From the NCBI GenBank assembly GCA_030655075.1, contig JAURWE010000124.1:79362-143361 (forward strand): 64,000 nucleotides of DNA, in the 5' to 3' direction. This document shows, piece after piece, positions 28,026-37,099 of this stretch. Every line of letters starts with the position of its first letter. Positions within the stretch are counted from its first letter, which is position 1. The stretch comes from Pararhizobium sp. (GTDB taxonomy: Bacteria; Pseudomonadota; Alphaproteobacteria; Rhizobiales; Rhizobiaceae). The position numbers were made by a program, and so were the translations under genes. Under the pieces are notes generated by a model. It saw only the letters and a program-made list of their open reading frames with translations, had not been told where the DNA came from and ran no database searches.

Positions 28026-28682
28026 TCAGGTCAAGCGACCCCCAGCGGCCTCAAGCTGCTGCGGTGTATCGACATCCAGATGTGCAGCCGCGCCAATATC
28101 GACGTCGATGATCGGGATGGCGGATGCCGCAATGACATGGCGTGCACCGACGTCGCCTTGAAGGTTCATGATCGCACGGTCGAGGGAGCGTGGCAGAATG
28201 ACCGGGTTGCCCGGACCTTGCTCGGACGCTGCTCGAACGATCGCCTTGCCTTCAGACGCCACAAAAGCGTTCATCAAGGCGAGAAGATGTCCAGTGGTGA
28301 TGGCGGGCATATCGGCCAACAGGACAAGAACGCCCGAAGCATCTCGCACGCCCGGTGTGGCGTAGCCCGCCCGCAGCGAACTTGCCATGCCCGTTTCAAA
28401 ATCCGGATTGTAAACAACCGTCAGGCCGAGGCCATTAAGTGCGTTGGAAATCTCGTTATGGCGATGCCCGATGACAACCACCATGGGGGCGGCACCGCAA
28501 CTCAGCGCGACATTGACGAGCCGCCGGACGAGCGGCATGCCGTCGAAGTCCGCCAACAGTTTGTGGGCATGCCGGTCACCCATGCGGCGGCCCGTGCCGG
28601 CGGCCAGAAGCACGATGGCGATCGAGCTTGTCGTAACCTCGTCTGAAACAGGCGATTGATCGGCTTGTCGTTTATCCGTCAC
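28026..28682 (-). CDS. MocA-type molybdenum cofactor cytidylyltransferase
   Basis: The 218-residue protein starts at GTG 28682, after GGGGGAA. It has the nucleotidyltransferase signature LLAAGTGRRMG (25-35) with Lys41, followed by GHRHNEI, a metal-binding LLADMP, and GPGNPVILPRSL. Family knowledge: MocA transfers CMP to molybdopterin-Mo to make the MCD cofactor for xanthine-oxidase-family enzymes such as PaoABC. It is the last gene of the pao operon and completes a cofactor-maturation set with XdhC. Confidence 0.85.
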   Translation of the reverse strand: MTDKRQADQSPVSDEVTTSSIAIVLLAAGTGRRMGDRHAHKLLADFDGMPLVRRLVNVALSCGAAPMVVVIGHRHNEISNALNGLGLTVVYNPDFETGMASSLRAGYATPGVRDASGVLVLLADMPAITTGHLLALMNAFVASEGKAIVRAASEQGPGNPVILPRSLDRAIMNLQGDVGARHVIAASAIPIIDVDIGAAAHLDVDTPQQLEAAGGRLT

Positions 28683-28732
28683 CGATTCCCCCGTTCGAAC
28701 CTAAAAACACTGGGTCACACAATTTGGCAGAC

Positions 28733-29677
28733 CTACGGTGCAAATGCCATCAGGCGCGACGCAGCCACATCCGCCAGGACCGACAGCGCAAGCGAGGATG
28801 CATCGCGCGCCGGGCCAAACATTCCGATCGGCGCCTTGATGCGATCTATATCGCGCTCTGCATAGCCAAGCGTTTTCAGGTGTTCGACCCGTTTTCGATG
28901 GGTGCGTGTGCTCCCCAGCGCGCCGATATAAAATCCGGGTGACTGCAGAGCAGCATCGAGGATCGGCTCCTCCTGATCGAGATCGTGGTGCAGAACAACG
29001 ACGGCCGTATGCGCATCAATCTCCTGGCCAAAACCCGTCCGGCCAGCGCCCTTCGATAGATGAACGACCTCATATCCGGAGGCCTCCGCCAGGCGGCCAA
29101 CCGTTTCGGCCTCAAGCGTTTGCCCGGAGATCACAAGCCGGGTGGGCGGCCGGTAGAGCGTTAAAAACGTCTCGTCCCGCCAGCCGGACCGTTCTGGCGG
29201 CGTTGACACCGACAGGCTCTGCCGCGCCGGCACGTAAGCCGAGGCTGCGGCCTGGCGGGCGTTCAGGCGTTCGAGGATCTGCGAGATCGCGGCTATGTCA
29301 CGTAGCAGGTGAATTGCCACTGACAGCCCCCCACCGCAGGGCAGAACGATGTCGATCAGCTTGGAGCCCTCGCCGCACAGGACCAGCCGATCTTCTCTTG
29401 CCGCCATGGCAAGCAGCGCTTCAGCGGCCACTGCGGCCTCGACACAGCCGCCGGAGACGTAGCCGCAGAAACGTCCGTCGGCAGCCACAGCGACATGCGA
29501 CCCGAGCGGCCGGGCTGCGCCGCCGCGAATGGAGACCAGCGTGGCCAAGGCCACAGCCATGCCCGCCTGGTGGCACCTGACAGCAAAGCGAAAAATATCT
29601 GCAGGATTATCGGTCGGGTGTGAACGAACCGGTGTTGGAAGGAGAAGAGGCGCCCGAAGCATCTGACACATGTCCAT
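28733..29677 (-). CDS. XdhC-family molybdenum cofactor insertion protein (PaoD-like)
   Basis: The 314-residue protein has the N-terminal XdhC/CoxI domain (ALATLVSIRGGAARPLGSHV; YVSGGCVEAAVAAEA) and a C-terminal Rossmann-like XdhC domain (YIGALGSTRTHRKRVEHL; IKAPIGMFGPARDASSLALS). These proteins bind and protect molybdenum cofactor and insert its modified form into enzymes of the xanthine oxidase family. It starts 24 bp after the catalase-like gene and is 50 bp before mocA, all on the minus strand. Confidence 0.85.
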   Translation of the reverse strand: MDMCQMLRAPLLLPTPVRSHPTDNPADIFRFAVRCHQAGMAVALATLVSIRGGAARPLGSHVAVAADGRFCGYVSGGCVEAAVAAEALLAMAAREDRLVLCGEGSKLIDIVLPCGGGLSVAIHLLRDIAAISQILERLNARQAAASAYVPARQSLSVSTPPERSGWRDETFLTLYRPPTRLVISGQTLEAETVGRLAEASGYEVVHLSKGAGRTGFGQEIDAHTAVVVLHHDLDQEEPILDAALQSPGFYIGALGSTRTHRKRVEHLKTLGYAERDIDRIKAPIGMFGPARDASSLALSVLADVAASRLMAFAP

Positions 29678-29700
29678 TTGAGTGGCGTCGCCGGCTGCGA

Positions 29701-30831
29701 TCAGGTGTGGCGTTGCAAATCCGTGGAGGTCGAAGCACCGTGACCGAACGGACAGCGCATCGGCTCGCGGACCGGTGTTCGGTTGCGCTCCGAGCGGAAA
29801 GCCGCCGATTTCTCATAGGCAAGCTTTCGCAAGCGCATGATTTGGCCCAGTGGCCGATGCCCGTTGACGCCATTCCATGGCGAAAAATGCATGCCGTCGT
29901 CCACGATCTCGGAGCGTTCACGGGTCCAGGCCACCTGTGGGCCGGCTGTGATCGTCGCGACGGTGATGAAAGGGCTGTTTTCCTCGCTCCAGGCGTCAAT
30001 CCCTTCAACAGGCATTCTCTCAAGGTCCGTGCAGAGCTGGACGCGCAGGTCCCAGATTGCGGTCTCAGACGTGAAGAAACGTTCGACCGCATGACGAATG
30101 GCGTCTTCGTCCTTCGAAACATCGATCACCATGCCCGTCAGGTCTTTGAGATTGCCGGATGCGGGCACCACAGCGAACTTGGCAATATGGTCGCCGTAGC
30201 GAAGCGGAAGCTGCGTGAAAAAGCTGTCTCCGAGAATGTCCGTGTCGGGATGGCCTCCGAGCGATTTCAACGCAGCACTTTCCATGCCGATCGCCTCGAG
30301 GCCGCGCTCGAACGTCTTCAGGATCTTTGCAATGACCTCCTTTGCCCCCTCCATGCGGTCCGTCGTCAAAGCAAGACCCTTGAGATTGAGCAGGAAGGCA
30401 TGGGCGTTCTTTGCGTTGAATTCCTTGCCATTGACCATGACAAAATCCTGGCTTCGGCTGCGTTCCGATCCCGCCAGCCGCTCGCCGTCGACATCGAAAA
30501 TCTTCAGCGCCATTCCGCGCGGCGTCGAAACGCTGTCGCTTAGAAAATCTCCCGGCGTCGTCGACAAGCGGATCACGGCATCATGCGTCCCCGCCTTGGC
30601 AAAAATCCCCTGCGCCAGTTCCGCCGGCAGGTTGCCGACGATCTCTATCCGAGCTTCGAGAAGCCCGTGGCTTTTGGCATGCACGCTGCGTGTCGCATGG
30701 CCGGAATCATCGTAGGTCTTGTAGGCGATCGACAGCATGGTTTCGGTCAGCGCCTTCGCCATCTCCGGTTCGTCGGGCTCGATCTGCTCAACATCGGCCG
30801 TGTAGCGCACAGGGTGCTGTGGAACTGTCAT
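29701..30831 (-). CDS. Catalase-related heme protein (SrpA-like)
   Basis: The 376-residue protein belongs to the minimal catalase-like family. The distal-His region HATRSVHAKSHG, a catalase-type RLSTTPGDFLSDSVSTPRGM stretch, and a proximal Arg-x-x-x-Tyr pattern (RKLAYEKS) near the C-terminus are visible. It overlaps the stop of paoC by 4 bp (ATGA). Enzymes of the PaoABC type can pass electrons to oxygen and make hydrogen peroxide, so a translationally coupled peroxide-scavenging partner is reasonable. Whether it is a true catalase or a peroxidase cannot be told from sequence alone. Confidence 0.8.
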   Translation of the reverse strand: MTVPQHPVRYTADVEQIEPDEPEMAKALTETMLSIAYKTYDDSGHATRSVHAKSHGLLEARIEIVGNLPAELAQGIFAKAGTHDAVIRLSTTPGDFLSDSVSTPRGMALKIFDVDGERLAGSERSRSQDFVMVNGKEFNAKNAHAFLLNLKGLALTTDRMEGAKEVIAKILKTFERGLEAIGMESAALKSLGGHPDTDILGDSFFTQLPLRYGDHIAKFAVVPASGNLKDLTGMVIDVSKDEDAIRHAVERFFTSETAIWDLRVQLCTDLERMPVEGIDAWSEENSPFITVATITAGPQVAWTRERSEIVDDGMHFSPWNGVNGHRPLGQIMRLRKLAYEKSAAFRSERNRTPVREPMRCPFGHGASTSTDLQRHT

Positions 30832-33083
30832 GAATGGCCATCCTTGCCGAAGAGAATTTTGTCGATGGTGATGGGAAACTGGCGCTGGCGCTTTCCGGTG
30901 GCGTGGAACACAGCGTTGGCGACGGCTGCTGCGACGCCGACGATGCCGATCTCGCCGAGACCCTTAACGCCGATGGGCGAGACCTTGTCGTCATGCTCAT
31001 CGACGAAGATGACGTCGATCGCCTCGATGTCGGCATGGACCGGAATGTGATATTCGGCGAGATTGGCGTTCATGATACGGCCGCTGCGATGATCGACGAG
31101 CGTCTCCTCATGTAGCGCCGCGCCGAGGCCCATGACGACGCCACCGAGAATCTGGCTGCGCGCGGTCTTGGGATTGAGGATCCGGCCGGCGGCAATGGCG
31201 CTGACGACGCGGGTGACCCGCAGAACCCCAAGTTCCTCATCGATCTTGACTTCGACGAAGACGGCCGAATGCGTGTAGCTGATGAACTTCAGCATCTGCA
31301 GCATGTCCGGGCTGGCCTTGCCCGTTTCCTCGACCGAGGACAGTTCTTTCGATGCAAGAATATCGGCGATTGCAAGGCCGGTCTGGCTGTTGACCTCCAG
31401 CACAAGACGGCCATCGCGGATGACCACATCTTCAGCACTCGCCTTGGCGAGCGGCGAACCTTCCATGTCCTGGGCTAAGCCGAGCAGAGTTTTCCTGACG
31501 GCTGCGCTGCCGATCTGGACGGCGGACCCGGATGAGGCTGCAGTCCACGACCCCCCTTGAACAGATGTGGTGGGGAGGGTCGAATCGCCGATCAGAACGG
31601 TGACGGCATCGATCGGAACATCGAAAGCTTCAGCGGCAAGCTGGGCAAGGATAGTCGAGGTTCCTGTGCCGATATCCGACGCGGCCGCCGATACGATGAC
31701 CGTCCCGTCGATCCCGTAGCGCACCTTCGCTTCCGCAGCCATCAGACTGGCGTCCCAAAATCCACCCGCCATGCCCCAGCCAACGAAGTCCTTGCCGTCG
31801 CGCATGGAGCCCGGTCGTGGATCGCGGTTTGACCAGCCGAAGGCTTCGGCACCCTGCCGGTAGCAAGCGTGCAGCGCTTTCGACGTCAGTGCCCGGTCAC
31901 CATCCTGGTCGCGATGAATGTAGTTGCGGATGCGAAGCTCCAGCGGGTCGAGGCCGACCTCATAGGCAAGCTCATCCATCGCCGACTCGAGCGCCACCAG
32001 TCCCGTTGCGGCACCGGGAGCGCGCATGTCACCGGGAGTCGACATGTCAAGCTGCGCCAACTCTGAGGTGAGCTTGGCATTCTCGCATTTGTAGGCAAGG
32101 CCCGACCAGTTGACGACGACCTCCTGGTAATCTTCGTAGCGCGACGTGGCATGGACGGCGTGGTGCATGACGGATTGCAGATGGCCGTCCGCGTCTGCCG
32201 CAAGCGAGACGGTCTGAAAGGCAGAGGGGCGCCAAGTGAGATAAAACATCTCCCGCCGCGTCATCTCCAGCTTGACCGATCGTTTCAGGTCGAGGCTGGC
32301 CATCACCGCGAGGAAGAGCTGGTATTTTGGCCGCAAGCCCGCGCCAAAGGCACCACCGACGAACGTGTTGTGAACGGTGACATCATCCGGGTCGAGATCG
32401 AAGACGCTGCAGATGTAATCGCGCGAATTCTGCGACCCCTGCGTCTTGTCGTGGATGGTCAGTTGCGTATCATTCTCCCAAAGAACCGTCGTGCCGAACA
32501 GTTCCATCGGGTTGTGGCGCTCGCCGCCAAGCCAGTAGTCCGAGGAGACTGTGAATGGCGCATCCTCGAAGGCCTGTTCCGCCTTGCCGCGCGGTTTGGG
32601 AACGCCGGGAATTCCAGCACGCTTCTTCGGCGGTACGTAGCTGTGCGGCAGCTCCGTGCCCAGATCCGTATGTGGCGTCTCAACGTCGTAACTCACATCG
32701 ACCAAGGCTGCAGCGGCGCGCGCCGCCTCAAACGTATCTGCTACAACCAACGCCACCGGCTGCCCATCGAACAGAATGTCGGGTGTCTCCAGCGGCCGGA
32801 ATGGATGACCCGGCGGTGCCACCTGATCCTGCCATTTTCCGTCCCGCCAAGCGGCTTTCGGACGGTTGTCGTGGGTGTAGATCTTTACGACACCCGAAAT
32901 GCGCTCGGCGGCGGTGATGTCGATACCCGTGATTCGGCCGGTCGCAATAGTGGCGAGGACAACATAGGCATGCAGCATGCCCGGCTCGAAATGCTCCGTG
33001 GCGTAATGCGCCTTGCCGCTGACCTTAAGCGGCCCATCGATACGCGACACGGGCATTCCAACTGTCTTGGATGACTGCAGCAT
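30828..33083 (-). CDS. paoC: Aldehyde oxidoreductase molybdenum-binding subunit (PaoC-like)
   Basis: The 751-residue protein has both aldehyde oxidase/xanthine dehydrogenase domains: the a/b hammerhead N-terminus (GPLKVSGKAHYATEHFEPGM) and the long Mo-binding part (TFVGGAFGAGLRPKYQLFLA; GDMRAPGAATGLVALESAMD). The catalytic Glu is Glu711 in KGLGEIG. It oxidises aldehydes at a molybdenum-MCD centre and passes electrons to the 2Fe-2S and FAD subunits. Length fits E. coli PaoC (about 730). Gene order paoA-paoB-paoC matches the known operon. The substrate cannot be read from the sequence. Confidence 0.9.
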   Translation of the reverse strand: MLQSSKTVGMPVSRIDGPLKVSGKAHYATEHFEPGMLHAYVVLATIATGRITGIDITAAERISGVVKIYTHDNRPKAAWRDGKWQDQVAPPGHPFRPLETPDILFDGQPVALVVADTFEAARAAAALVDVSYDVETPHTDLGTELPHSYVPPKKRAGIPGVPKPRGKAEQAFEDAPFTVSSDYWLGGERHNPMELFGTTVLWENDTQLTIHDKTQGSQNSRDYICSVFDLDPDDVTVHNTFVGGAFGAGLRPKYQLFLAVMASLDLKRSVKLEMTRREMFYLTWRPSAFQTVSLAADADGHLQSVMHHAVHATSRYEDYQEVVVNWSGLAYKCENAKLTSELAQLDMSTPGDMRAPGAATGLVALESAMDELAYEVGLDPLELRIRNYIHRDQDGDRALTSKALHACYRQGAEAFGWSNRDPRPGSMRDGKDFVGWGMAGGFWDASLMAAEAKVRYGIDGTVIVSAAASDIGTGTSTILAQLAAEAFDVPIDAVTVLIGDSTLPTTSVQGGSWTAASSGSAVQIGSAAVRKTLLGLAQDMEGSPLAKASAEDVVIRDGRLVLEVNSQTGLAIADILASKELSSVEETGKASPDMLQMLKFISYTHSAVFVEVKIDEELGVLRVTRVVSAIAAGRILNPKTARSQILGGVVMGLGAALHEETLVDHRSGRIMNANLAEYHIPVHADIEAIDVIFVDEHDDKVSPIGVKGLGEIGIVGVAAAVANAVFHATGKRQRQFPITIDKILFGKDGHS

Positions 33084-33095
33084 GGGGACGCCTCT

Positions 33096-34112
33096 CTACT
33101 GTACCGCTTTGATGGATTGAATCTGCGGCGTTGCGGCTGCGGCCTGCGACAGGGCGCGCACGATGGCCTTGCGGGCCAGCGGGATCTTGAAATCGTTGTG
33201 GCCTTGCCCCGTTGCGCCGGCGAGCAGACGATCGGCAAGGCGGCCAAACAGGGCTTGGTCCGGGACAAGACCGGTGCAGTCCTTCTCCGCTGCCAAGTCG
33301 CGCCAGGGCTTGTGAGCAACGCCGCCGAGCGCCAGCCTGATATCGCCAATCCTGCCGTCGCTGATATCCATGGCTACGGCGACCGAGATCAGCGCAAAGG
33401 CATAGGACATCCGGTCCCGCAGCTTGAGATAGGTGTGATTGGCCGCCAGATGGTCGGCGTTCAGGCGGATCGCGATGACAAGCTCGCCGGGCTTCAGCGT
33501 GTTGTCGCGCGCCGGCTCGTCGCCCGGTAGCCGATGGAAATCTGCAAACGCAATATCGCGGCAGCCGTCCGGACCCTGGACTTCGACGACGGCGCCGAGC
33601 GCCGCCAGGGCGACGCACATGTCGGAGGGGTGAACGGCGATGCAGGACTGGCTGCTGCCGAGAATGGCATGGATGCGATTGACACCGCCGATGGCCGAAC
33701 AGCCCGACCCCGGCTCGCGCTTGTTGCACGGGGTCGATGGATCGTAGAAATAGTAGCACCGGGTGCGCTGAAGCAGATTGCCGCCGGTCGTGGCCGCATT
33801 GCGCAACTGCGGTGAGGCGCCTGCGAGGATGGCACTGGCGAGGAGCGGATAGTCCTGCTGCACACGCGGATCATAGGCAACGTCCGCATTGCTGACCAAG
33901 GCGCCGATCCGCAGACTTCCGTCTTCAAGCGTCTCAATGGATCTGAGCGGCAATCGGTTGATGTCGATGACCGTGCCCGGCTGCATCACATGATACTTCA
34001 TCAGATCGACCAGATTGGTGCCGCCTGCAAGCACCTGTGCATTCGGGATCTCGCCCAGTGCGGCCACGGCATCGTCGATGCTTTCGGCGCGGTAATAGGA
34101 GAACTCTCTCAT
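33096..34112 (-). CDS. paoB: Aldehyde oxidoreductase FAD-binding subunit (PaoB-like)
   Basis: The ATG at 34112 overlaps the paoA stop (ATGA), so the longer frame reaching 34469 is rejected. The 338-residue protein has the FAD-binding VAGGTNL-type loop (NAQVLAGGTNLVDLMK) and ATTGGNLLQRTRCYYF. It then carries a Cys-rich insertion with four Cys (in RCYYFYDP, TPCNKREP, GSGCSAIG and QSCIAV). Such an insertion binds an extra 4Fe-4S cluster in PaoB and 4-hydroxybenzoyl-CoA reductase. Electrons travel from the 2Fe-2S clusters through it to FAD and the acceptor. Confidence 0.9.
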   Translation of the reverse strand: MREFSYYRAESIDDAVAALGEIPNAQVLAGGTNLVDLMKYHVMQPGTVIDINRLPLRSIETLEDGSLRIGALVSNADVAYDPRVQQDYPLLASAILAGASPQLRNAATTGGNLLQRTRCYYFYDPSTPCNKREPGSGCSAIGGVNRIHAILGSSQSCIAVHPSDMCVALAALGAVVEVQGPDGCRDIAFADFHRLPGDEPARDNTLKPGELVIAIRLNADHLAANHTYLKLRDRMSYAFALISVAVAMDISDGRIGDIRLALGGVAHKPWRDLAAEKDCTGLVPDQALFGRLADRLLAGATGQGHNDFKIPLARKAIVRALSQAAAATPQIQSIKAVQ

Positions 34113-34633
34113 TCCGCCGCCTCCCGCACCGAGCCGGTCTCCTCGGCCGCAAGGACCGCTTCGATGGCATCTGCAATATTGGTGTAGGCGCCACAGCGAC
34201 AGAGGTTGCCGCTCATCAACTCGCGAATGTCCTCGCGACAGTGCGCGTGACCCTCCTTGATAAGGCCGACCGCAGAACAAATCTGGCCCGGGGTGCAGTA
34301 ACCGCACTGGAAGGCGTCGTGATCGACGAACGCCGCCTGCATCGGATGCAGCCGTCCGGGCTCGCCAAGGCCCTCGATAGTGGTGATCTCTGCGCCGTCG
34401 AGGCTGACAGCCAGCTTCAAGCAGGAATTCACCCGGACGCCATCGACCAGAACTGTACACGCCCCACACTGGCCATGGTCGCAGCCCTTCTTGGTGCCGG
34501 TCAGCTCCAGCCGCCCGCGCAACAGGTCAAGCAACGTCACCCAGGGCTGAAGATCCTGCGTGTGGGCAACGCCATTGATGGTGAGACGGGTTTTGCTGAT
34601 GCGTCGAAGGGGTTGTCTGGTCTCTGTATCCAC
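34109..34633 (-). CDS. paoA: Aldehyde oxidoreductase 2Fe-2S subunit (PaoA-like, no Tat signal)
   Basis: The 174-residue protein starts at GTG 34633 and holds two 2Fe-2S clusters: the plant-type ligands Cys51, Cys56, Cys59 and Cys71 (CDHGQCGAC), and the helical-domain ligands Cys110, Cys113, Cys145 and Cys147 (QCGYC and NLCRC). E. coli PaoA is about 229 residues with a twin-arginine signal. That signal is absent here, so this complex is probably cytoplasmic. It is the first gene of the operon, 35 bp downstream of a perfect EcfG-type promoter. Confidence 0.9.
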   Translation of the reverse strand: MDTETRQPLRRISKTRLTINGVAHTQDLQPWVTLLDLLRGRLELTGTKKGCDHGQCGACTVLVDGVRVNSCLKLAVSLDGAEITTIEGLGEPGRLHPMQAAFVDHDAFQCGYCTPGQICSAVGLIKEGHAHCREDIRELMSGNLCRCGAYTNIADAIEAVLAAEETGSVREAAE

Positions 34634-34667
34634 GGAACGCCCCTCTGCTTGTTGTCCAAGGCGGGTG

Positions 34668-34692
34668 AACGTGAGAGCACGTTGATTGTTCC
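34668..34692 (-). promoter_or_regulatory. EcfG-type promoter for the pao operon (perfect match)
   Basis: On the minus strand GGAAC (34692-34688), 16 nt, then CGTT (34671-34668) match the alphaproteobacterial EcfG/RpoE2 consensus exactly. Predicted transcription would begin about 25-30 nt before the paoA GTG. Confidence 0.8.
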
Positions 34693-34745
34693 TGCGATCT
34701 AGTTCTCCCTCCCAGACCTCTTAATCCTTCGGCAAGGTAACCGTG

Positions 34746-35825
34746 TCACCGCATAAGTCCGGCTGATCGCAATGCACGCTCGATCACGGATGTGATGGTG
34801 TCTGGCGTTTCGGATGGCGCGGCGGGGTGTGCGGTCTCAGCGGGTCTATCTGCCGTTGGGGTTTCCCGGCGTTCGAAGGATGCGGCTAACCCCCAGCGCC
34901 TGGCGATTTCCAGGGTGGACGACAGGCCGACGTCGAGCATGAATGGCGCGGCGGCACCATAGCCGGAGGCAACATCGATGGGCGTGCCATGGGCCATTCC
35001 GGAGAGCTGATAGAGCACGATCGCCTCGGCGCCGGCGCGGTCGTGCCAGATGCTGCGCTGGTGGCCGTGCACCGTTTCGATAGCTGTGGCTTTAACACCT
35101 GCGCCGTGAACACCGCGCCATTGCTCGACGATGGCCGTCGCGTTGGCGATGACCACGGTCTGATCGCTGGTTCCATGCCAGACCGATATAGGCGGCCAGG
35201 GACCGTCATGCATTGACGAACGTTTCAAGCGGGCCTGCAGGATTTCGGCACTCGGAAGCCCATGTCCGCGCATCCGGTCAAAGGCTTCGGGCACGGTGGC
35301 GGCCACATCGTGGGGAAGACCGGCAAGGATGGCGCCGCCGGCGAACAGGTCCGGATAGGAGGCGAGCATCGTGTTGGCCATGGCGCCGCCGGCCGACAGG
35401 CCCGTGACATAGATCCGACGTTCGTCGATATGGTGCGCCGAGACCATCGCTGCGATCATCTGGCGTATAGAAAGTGTTTCGCCGCCGTCCCGTCTTCTGT
35501 CCTCCGGGTTGAACCAGTTGAAGCAGAGATTGGCGTTGTTGGCGCGGGCCTGTTCCGGGAAGAGCACGGCGAAACCGTAATCATCCGCGAGCTTTGACCA
35601 TCCGGAGCCGGCATCATAACCAGCGGCGGTCTGTGTGCAGCCATGGAGCACGACGACGAGCGCCGGTGATTTCGGCACGTCAGCCGGCACATGGCACCAG
35701 CCGGACAATTCTCCCGGGTTCGACCCGAAGAAATCGAGCCGCCGCAAACGGGCGCTTTGCGGCGACACCGATTGTTTCATGCGAAACCGTGCCAGGCGCT
35801 CGATCGTATCTGCCATTGATCTCAT
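34746..35825 (-). CDS. PHB-depolymerase-family esterase
   Basis: The ATG at 35825 follows CTGGAGTG and gives a 359-residue protein, so the upstream extension to 35903 is rejected. Visible alpha/beta-hydrolase features are the oxyanion region VVVLHGCTQTAAGYD, the nucleophile motif GLSAGG with Ser144, and WHGTSDQTV before the expected catalytic Asp/His region. This is the extracellular-type short-chain PHA depolymerase/LpqC esterase family, but no signal peptide is clear, so it may act on intracellular or other esters. The Pro-rich C-terminal tail is not conserved-looking. It lies 112 bp upstream of paoA on the same strand, with the EcfG-like site between them. Confidence 0.8.
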   Translation of the reverse strand: MRSMADTIERLARFRMKQSVSPQSARLRRLDFFGSNPGELSGWCHVPADVPKSPALVVVLHGCTQTAAGYDAGSGWSKLADDYGFAVLFPEQARANNANLCFNWFNPEDRRRDGGETLSIRQMIAAMVSAHHIDERRIYVTGLSAGGAMANTMLASYPDLFAGGAILAGLPHDVAATVPEAFDRMRGHGLPSAEILQARLKRSSMHDGPWPPISVWHGTSDQTVVIANATAIVEQWRGVHGAGVKATAIETVHGHQRSIWHDRAGAEAIVLYQLSGMAHGTPIDVASGYGAAAPFMLDVGLSSTLEIARRWGLAASFERRETPTADRPAETAHPAAPSETPDTITSVIERALRSAGLMR

Positions 35826-35945
35826 GAAAAGCACTCCAGGGTTCAGCGCCGTGGCGGCGCAGGAGTGTAACACTTGAGGACGCTTCTTGTTGCTGCGCCG
35901 CACAAATTTCGTGCTGGCACCCGCATTGTGTGATCTCGACTTTGC

Positions 35946-36392
35946 TCAGACCTGCGTCGGCTTGATGTTGTCGACGCCGATCGTCCCATGAAGCACACCA
36001 CGTGTCAGATCGGTTCGACCACGATCCATCTCGATCACGGTGTAGAGCTTTTCACTTCGAAAGGCGCTTGCATGGCTCGTGGTGACGCCTTCCGCCGGAG
36101 CGGCGTCGATCTCCATGAAGTCGAGTTCGTGACTGGACGCGACGATCCGCGCATCGCCTGTGGTCCGGGCAGCCACGATGACCTCGCCGTAACCGGGTGC
36201 GTTGTTCCAGTTGGGATCGTCTGGCGCCGCGATCGGCACCAGTTTGTAGATGCCGAGCATTTCGCCCGGGATGACTGTGGAGGCAGAAGCGGCATCGTGC
36301 ATCTGGGCTGCACTTTCAACCGAACTGCCAAAATGCGTGTCGCTGGTGCCATTGAAAGGCTCGTTACCAAGGCTGTTTGTACCATTCGACAT
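35946..36392 (-). CDS. Hypothetical protein (148 aa)
   Basis: Starts at ATG 36392 after a GGGAGA. The sequence is soluble, polar and acidic with no signal peptide: MSNGTNSLGNEPFNGTSDTH.. then VIVAARTTGDARIVASSHEL and TDLTRGVLHGTIGVDNI. I do not recognise a family. It lies just downstream of the general-stress gene terminator, among stress genes, which hints at a stress role but no more. Confidence 0.6.
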   Translation of the reverse strand: MSNGTNSLGNEPFNGTSDTHFGSSVESAAQMHDAASASTVIPGEMLGIYKLVPIAAPDDPNWNNAPGYGEVIVAARTTGDARIVASSHELDFMEIDAAPAEGVTTSHASAFRSEKLYTVIEMDRGRTDLTRGVLHGTIGVDNIKPTQV

Positions 36393-36433
36393 CTCGACGG
36401 TCTCCCAAGGTTATATGCTCTATGAAAAGCCGA

Positions 36434-36455
36434 AAGGGCCGGAAAACCGGCCCTT
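36434..36455 (-). terminator. Terminator after the general stress protein gene
   Basis: A perfect 9-bp stem AAGGGCCGG / CCGGCCCTT with an AAAA/TTTT loop lies 11 bp after the stop of the minus-strand gene. It is followed on that strand by TTCGGCTTTTC. Confidence 0.8.
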
Positions 36456-36466
36456 CTGACGTTTGA

Positions 36467-37069
36467 TTACAGCATCGGTCGGCGATAACGATCACGCTCT
36501 TGTTGCACCTGAACTGGGCTGTAAGGCTCGGCCGTGTCGTCGAACTCCGTCCAGCCGTCCTGCACATAGGCATCGCGGCGAGTGGCGGGATCGACCCAGT
36601 TGGATTTTTGCAGGATTGCTTCGGCCTCGTCCTGCAGGTCATCATCGACCTTGGCCGTTACGAGCGTGCCGCCGCGGCGGACACCTTCGGCATAGACGTG
36701 GGCGTGGTCTTCGGGAACGCCGGAGTCCGTCAGGGCGCCGATGAGGCCACCTGCGGCACCACCGGCTACCGCGCCGGCAACGGCACCGGCCGCAGTTGCT
36801 GCAAGCCAACCGGCTGCAACGACAGGGCCAACGCCCGGGATGGCCATGATGCCGAGACCGGTCAGGAGGCCGCCGACACCACCAACGGCCGCACCGATGC
36901 CTGCACCGGCACCTGCACCGTCGGCAGCATTAGAGTCCGCGTGGTACCGATCGTCCGCATTGTTGGATACGATGCTGATGTCGTCGCTCGGAATGCCCTG
37001 CGCTTCCAGCGCACTGACGGCCGTGCTTGCATCCGAATAATCGTCGAATAGTCCTGTAACTGTCTTCAT
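36467..37069 (-). CDS. General stress protein with YflT-type domain and Gly/Ala-rich core
   Basis: The 200-residue protein begins with the heat-induced stress YflT-like domain (MKTVTGLFDDYSDASTAVSA; IPSDDISIVSNNAD). It then has a long Gly/Ala-rich hydrophobic stretch (about 50-112) like glycine-zipper membrane segments, then VPEDHAHVYAEGVRRGGTLV and a charged tail. Such proteins are common in general-stress regulons. It starts 30 bp after the PepSY-like gene and probably shares its EcfG-like promoter; a strong terminator follows. Confidence 0.75.
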   Translation of the reverse strand: MKTVTGLFDDYSDASTAVSALEAQGIPSDDISIVSNNADDRYHADSNAADGAGAGAGIGAAVGGVGGLLTGLGIMAIPGVGPVVAAGWLAATAAGAVAGAVAGGAAGGLIGALTDSGVPEDHAHVYAEGVRRGGTLVTAKVDDDLQDEAEAILQKSNWVDPATRRDAYVQDGWTEFDDTAEPYSPVQVQQERDRYRRPML

Positions 37070-37099
37070 GATGGTAAATCCTTCTCAAATGAGGGGCGG

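Noticed and set aside
33096..34469. Long version of paoB starting at 34469
   Set aside because: The extra 119 residues are the out-of-frame reading of paoA; ATGA coupling at 34112 marks the real start.
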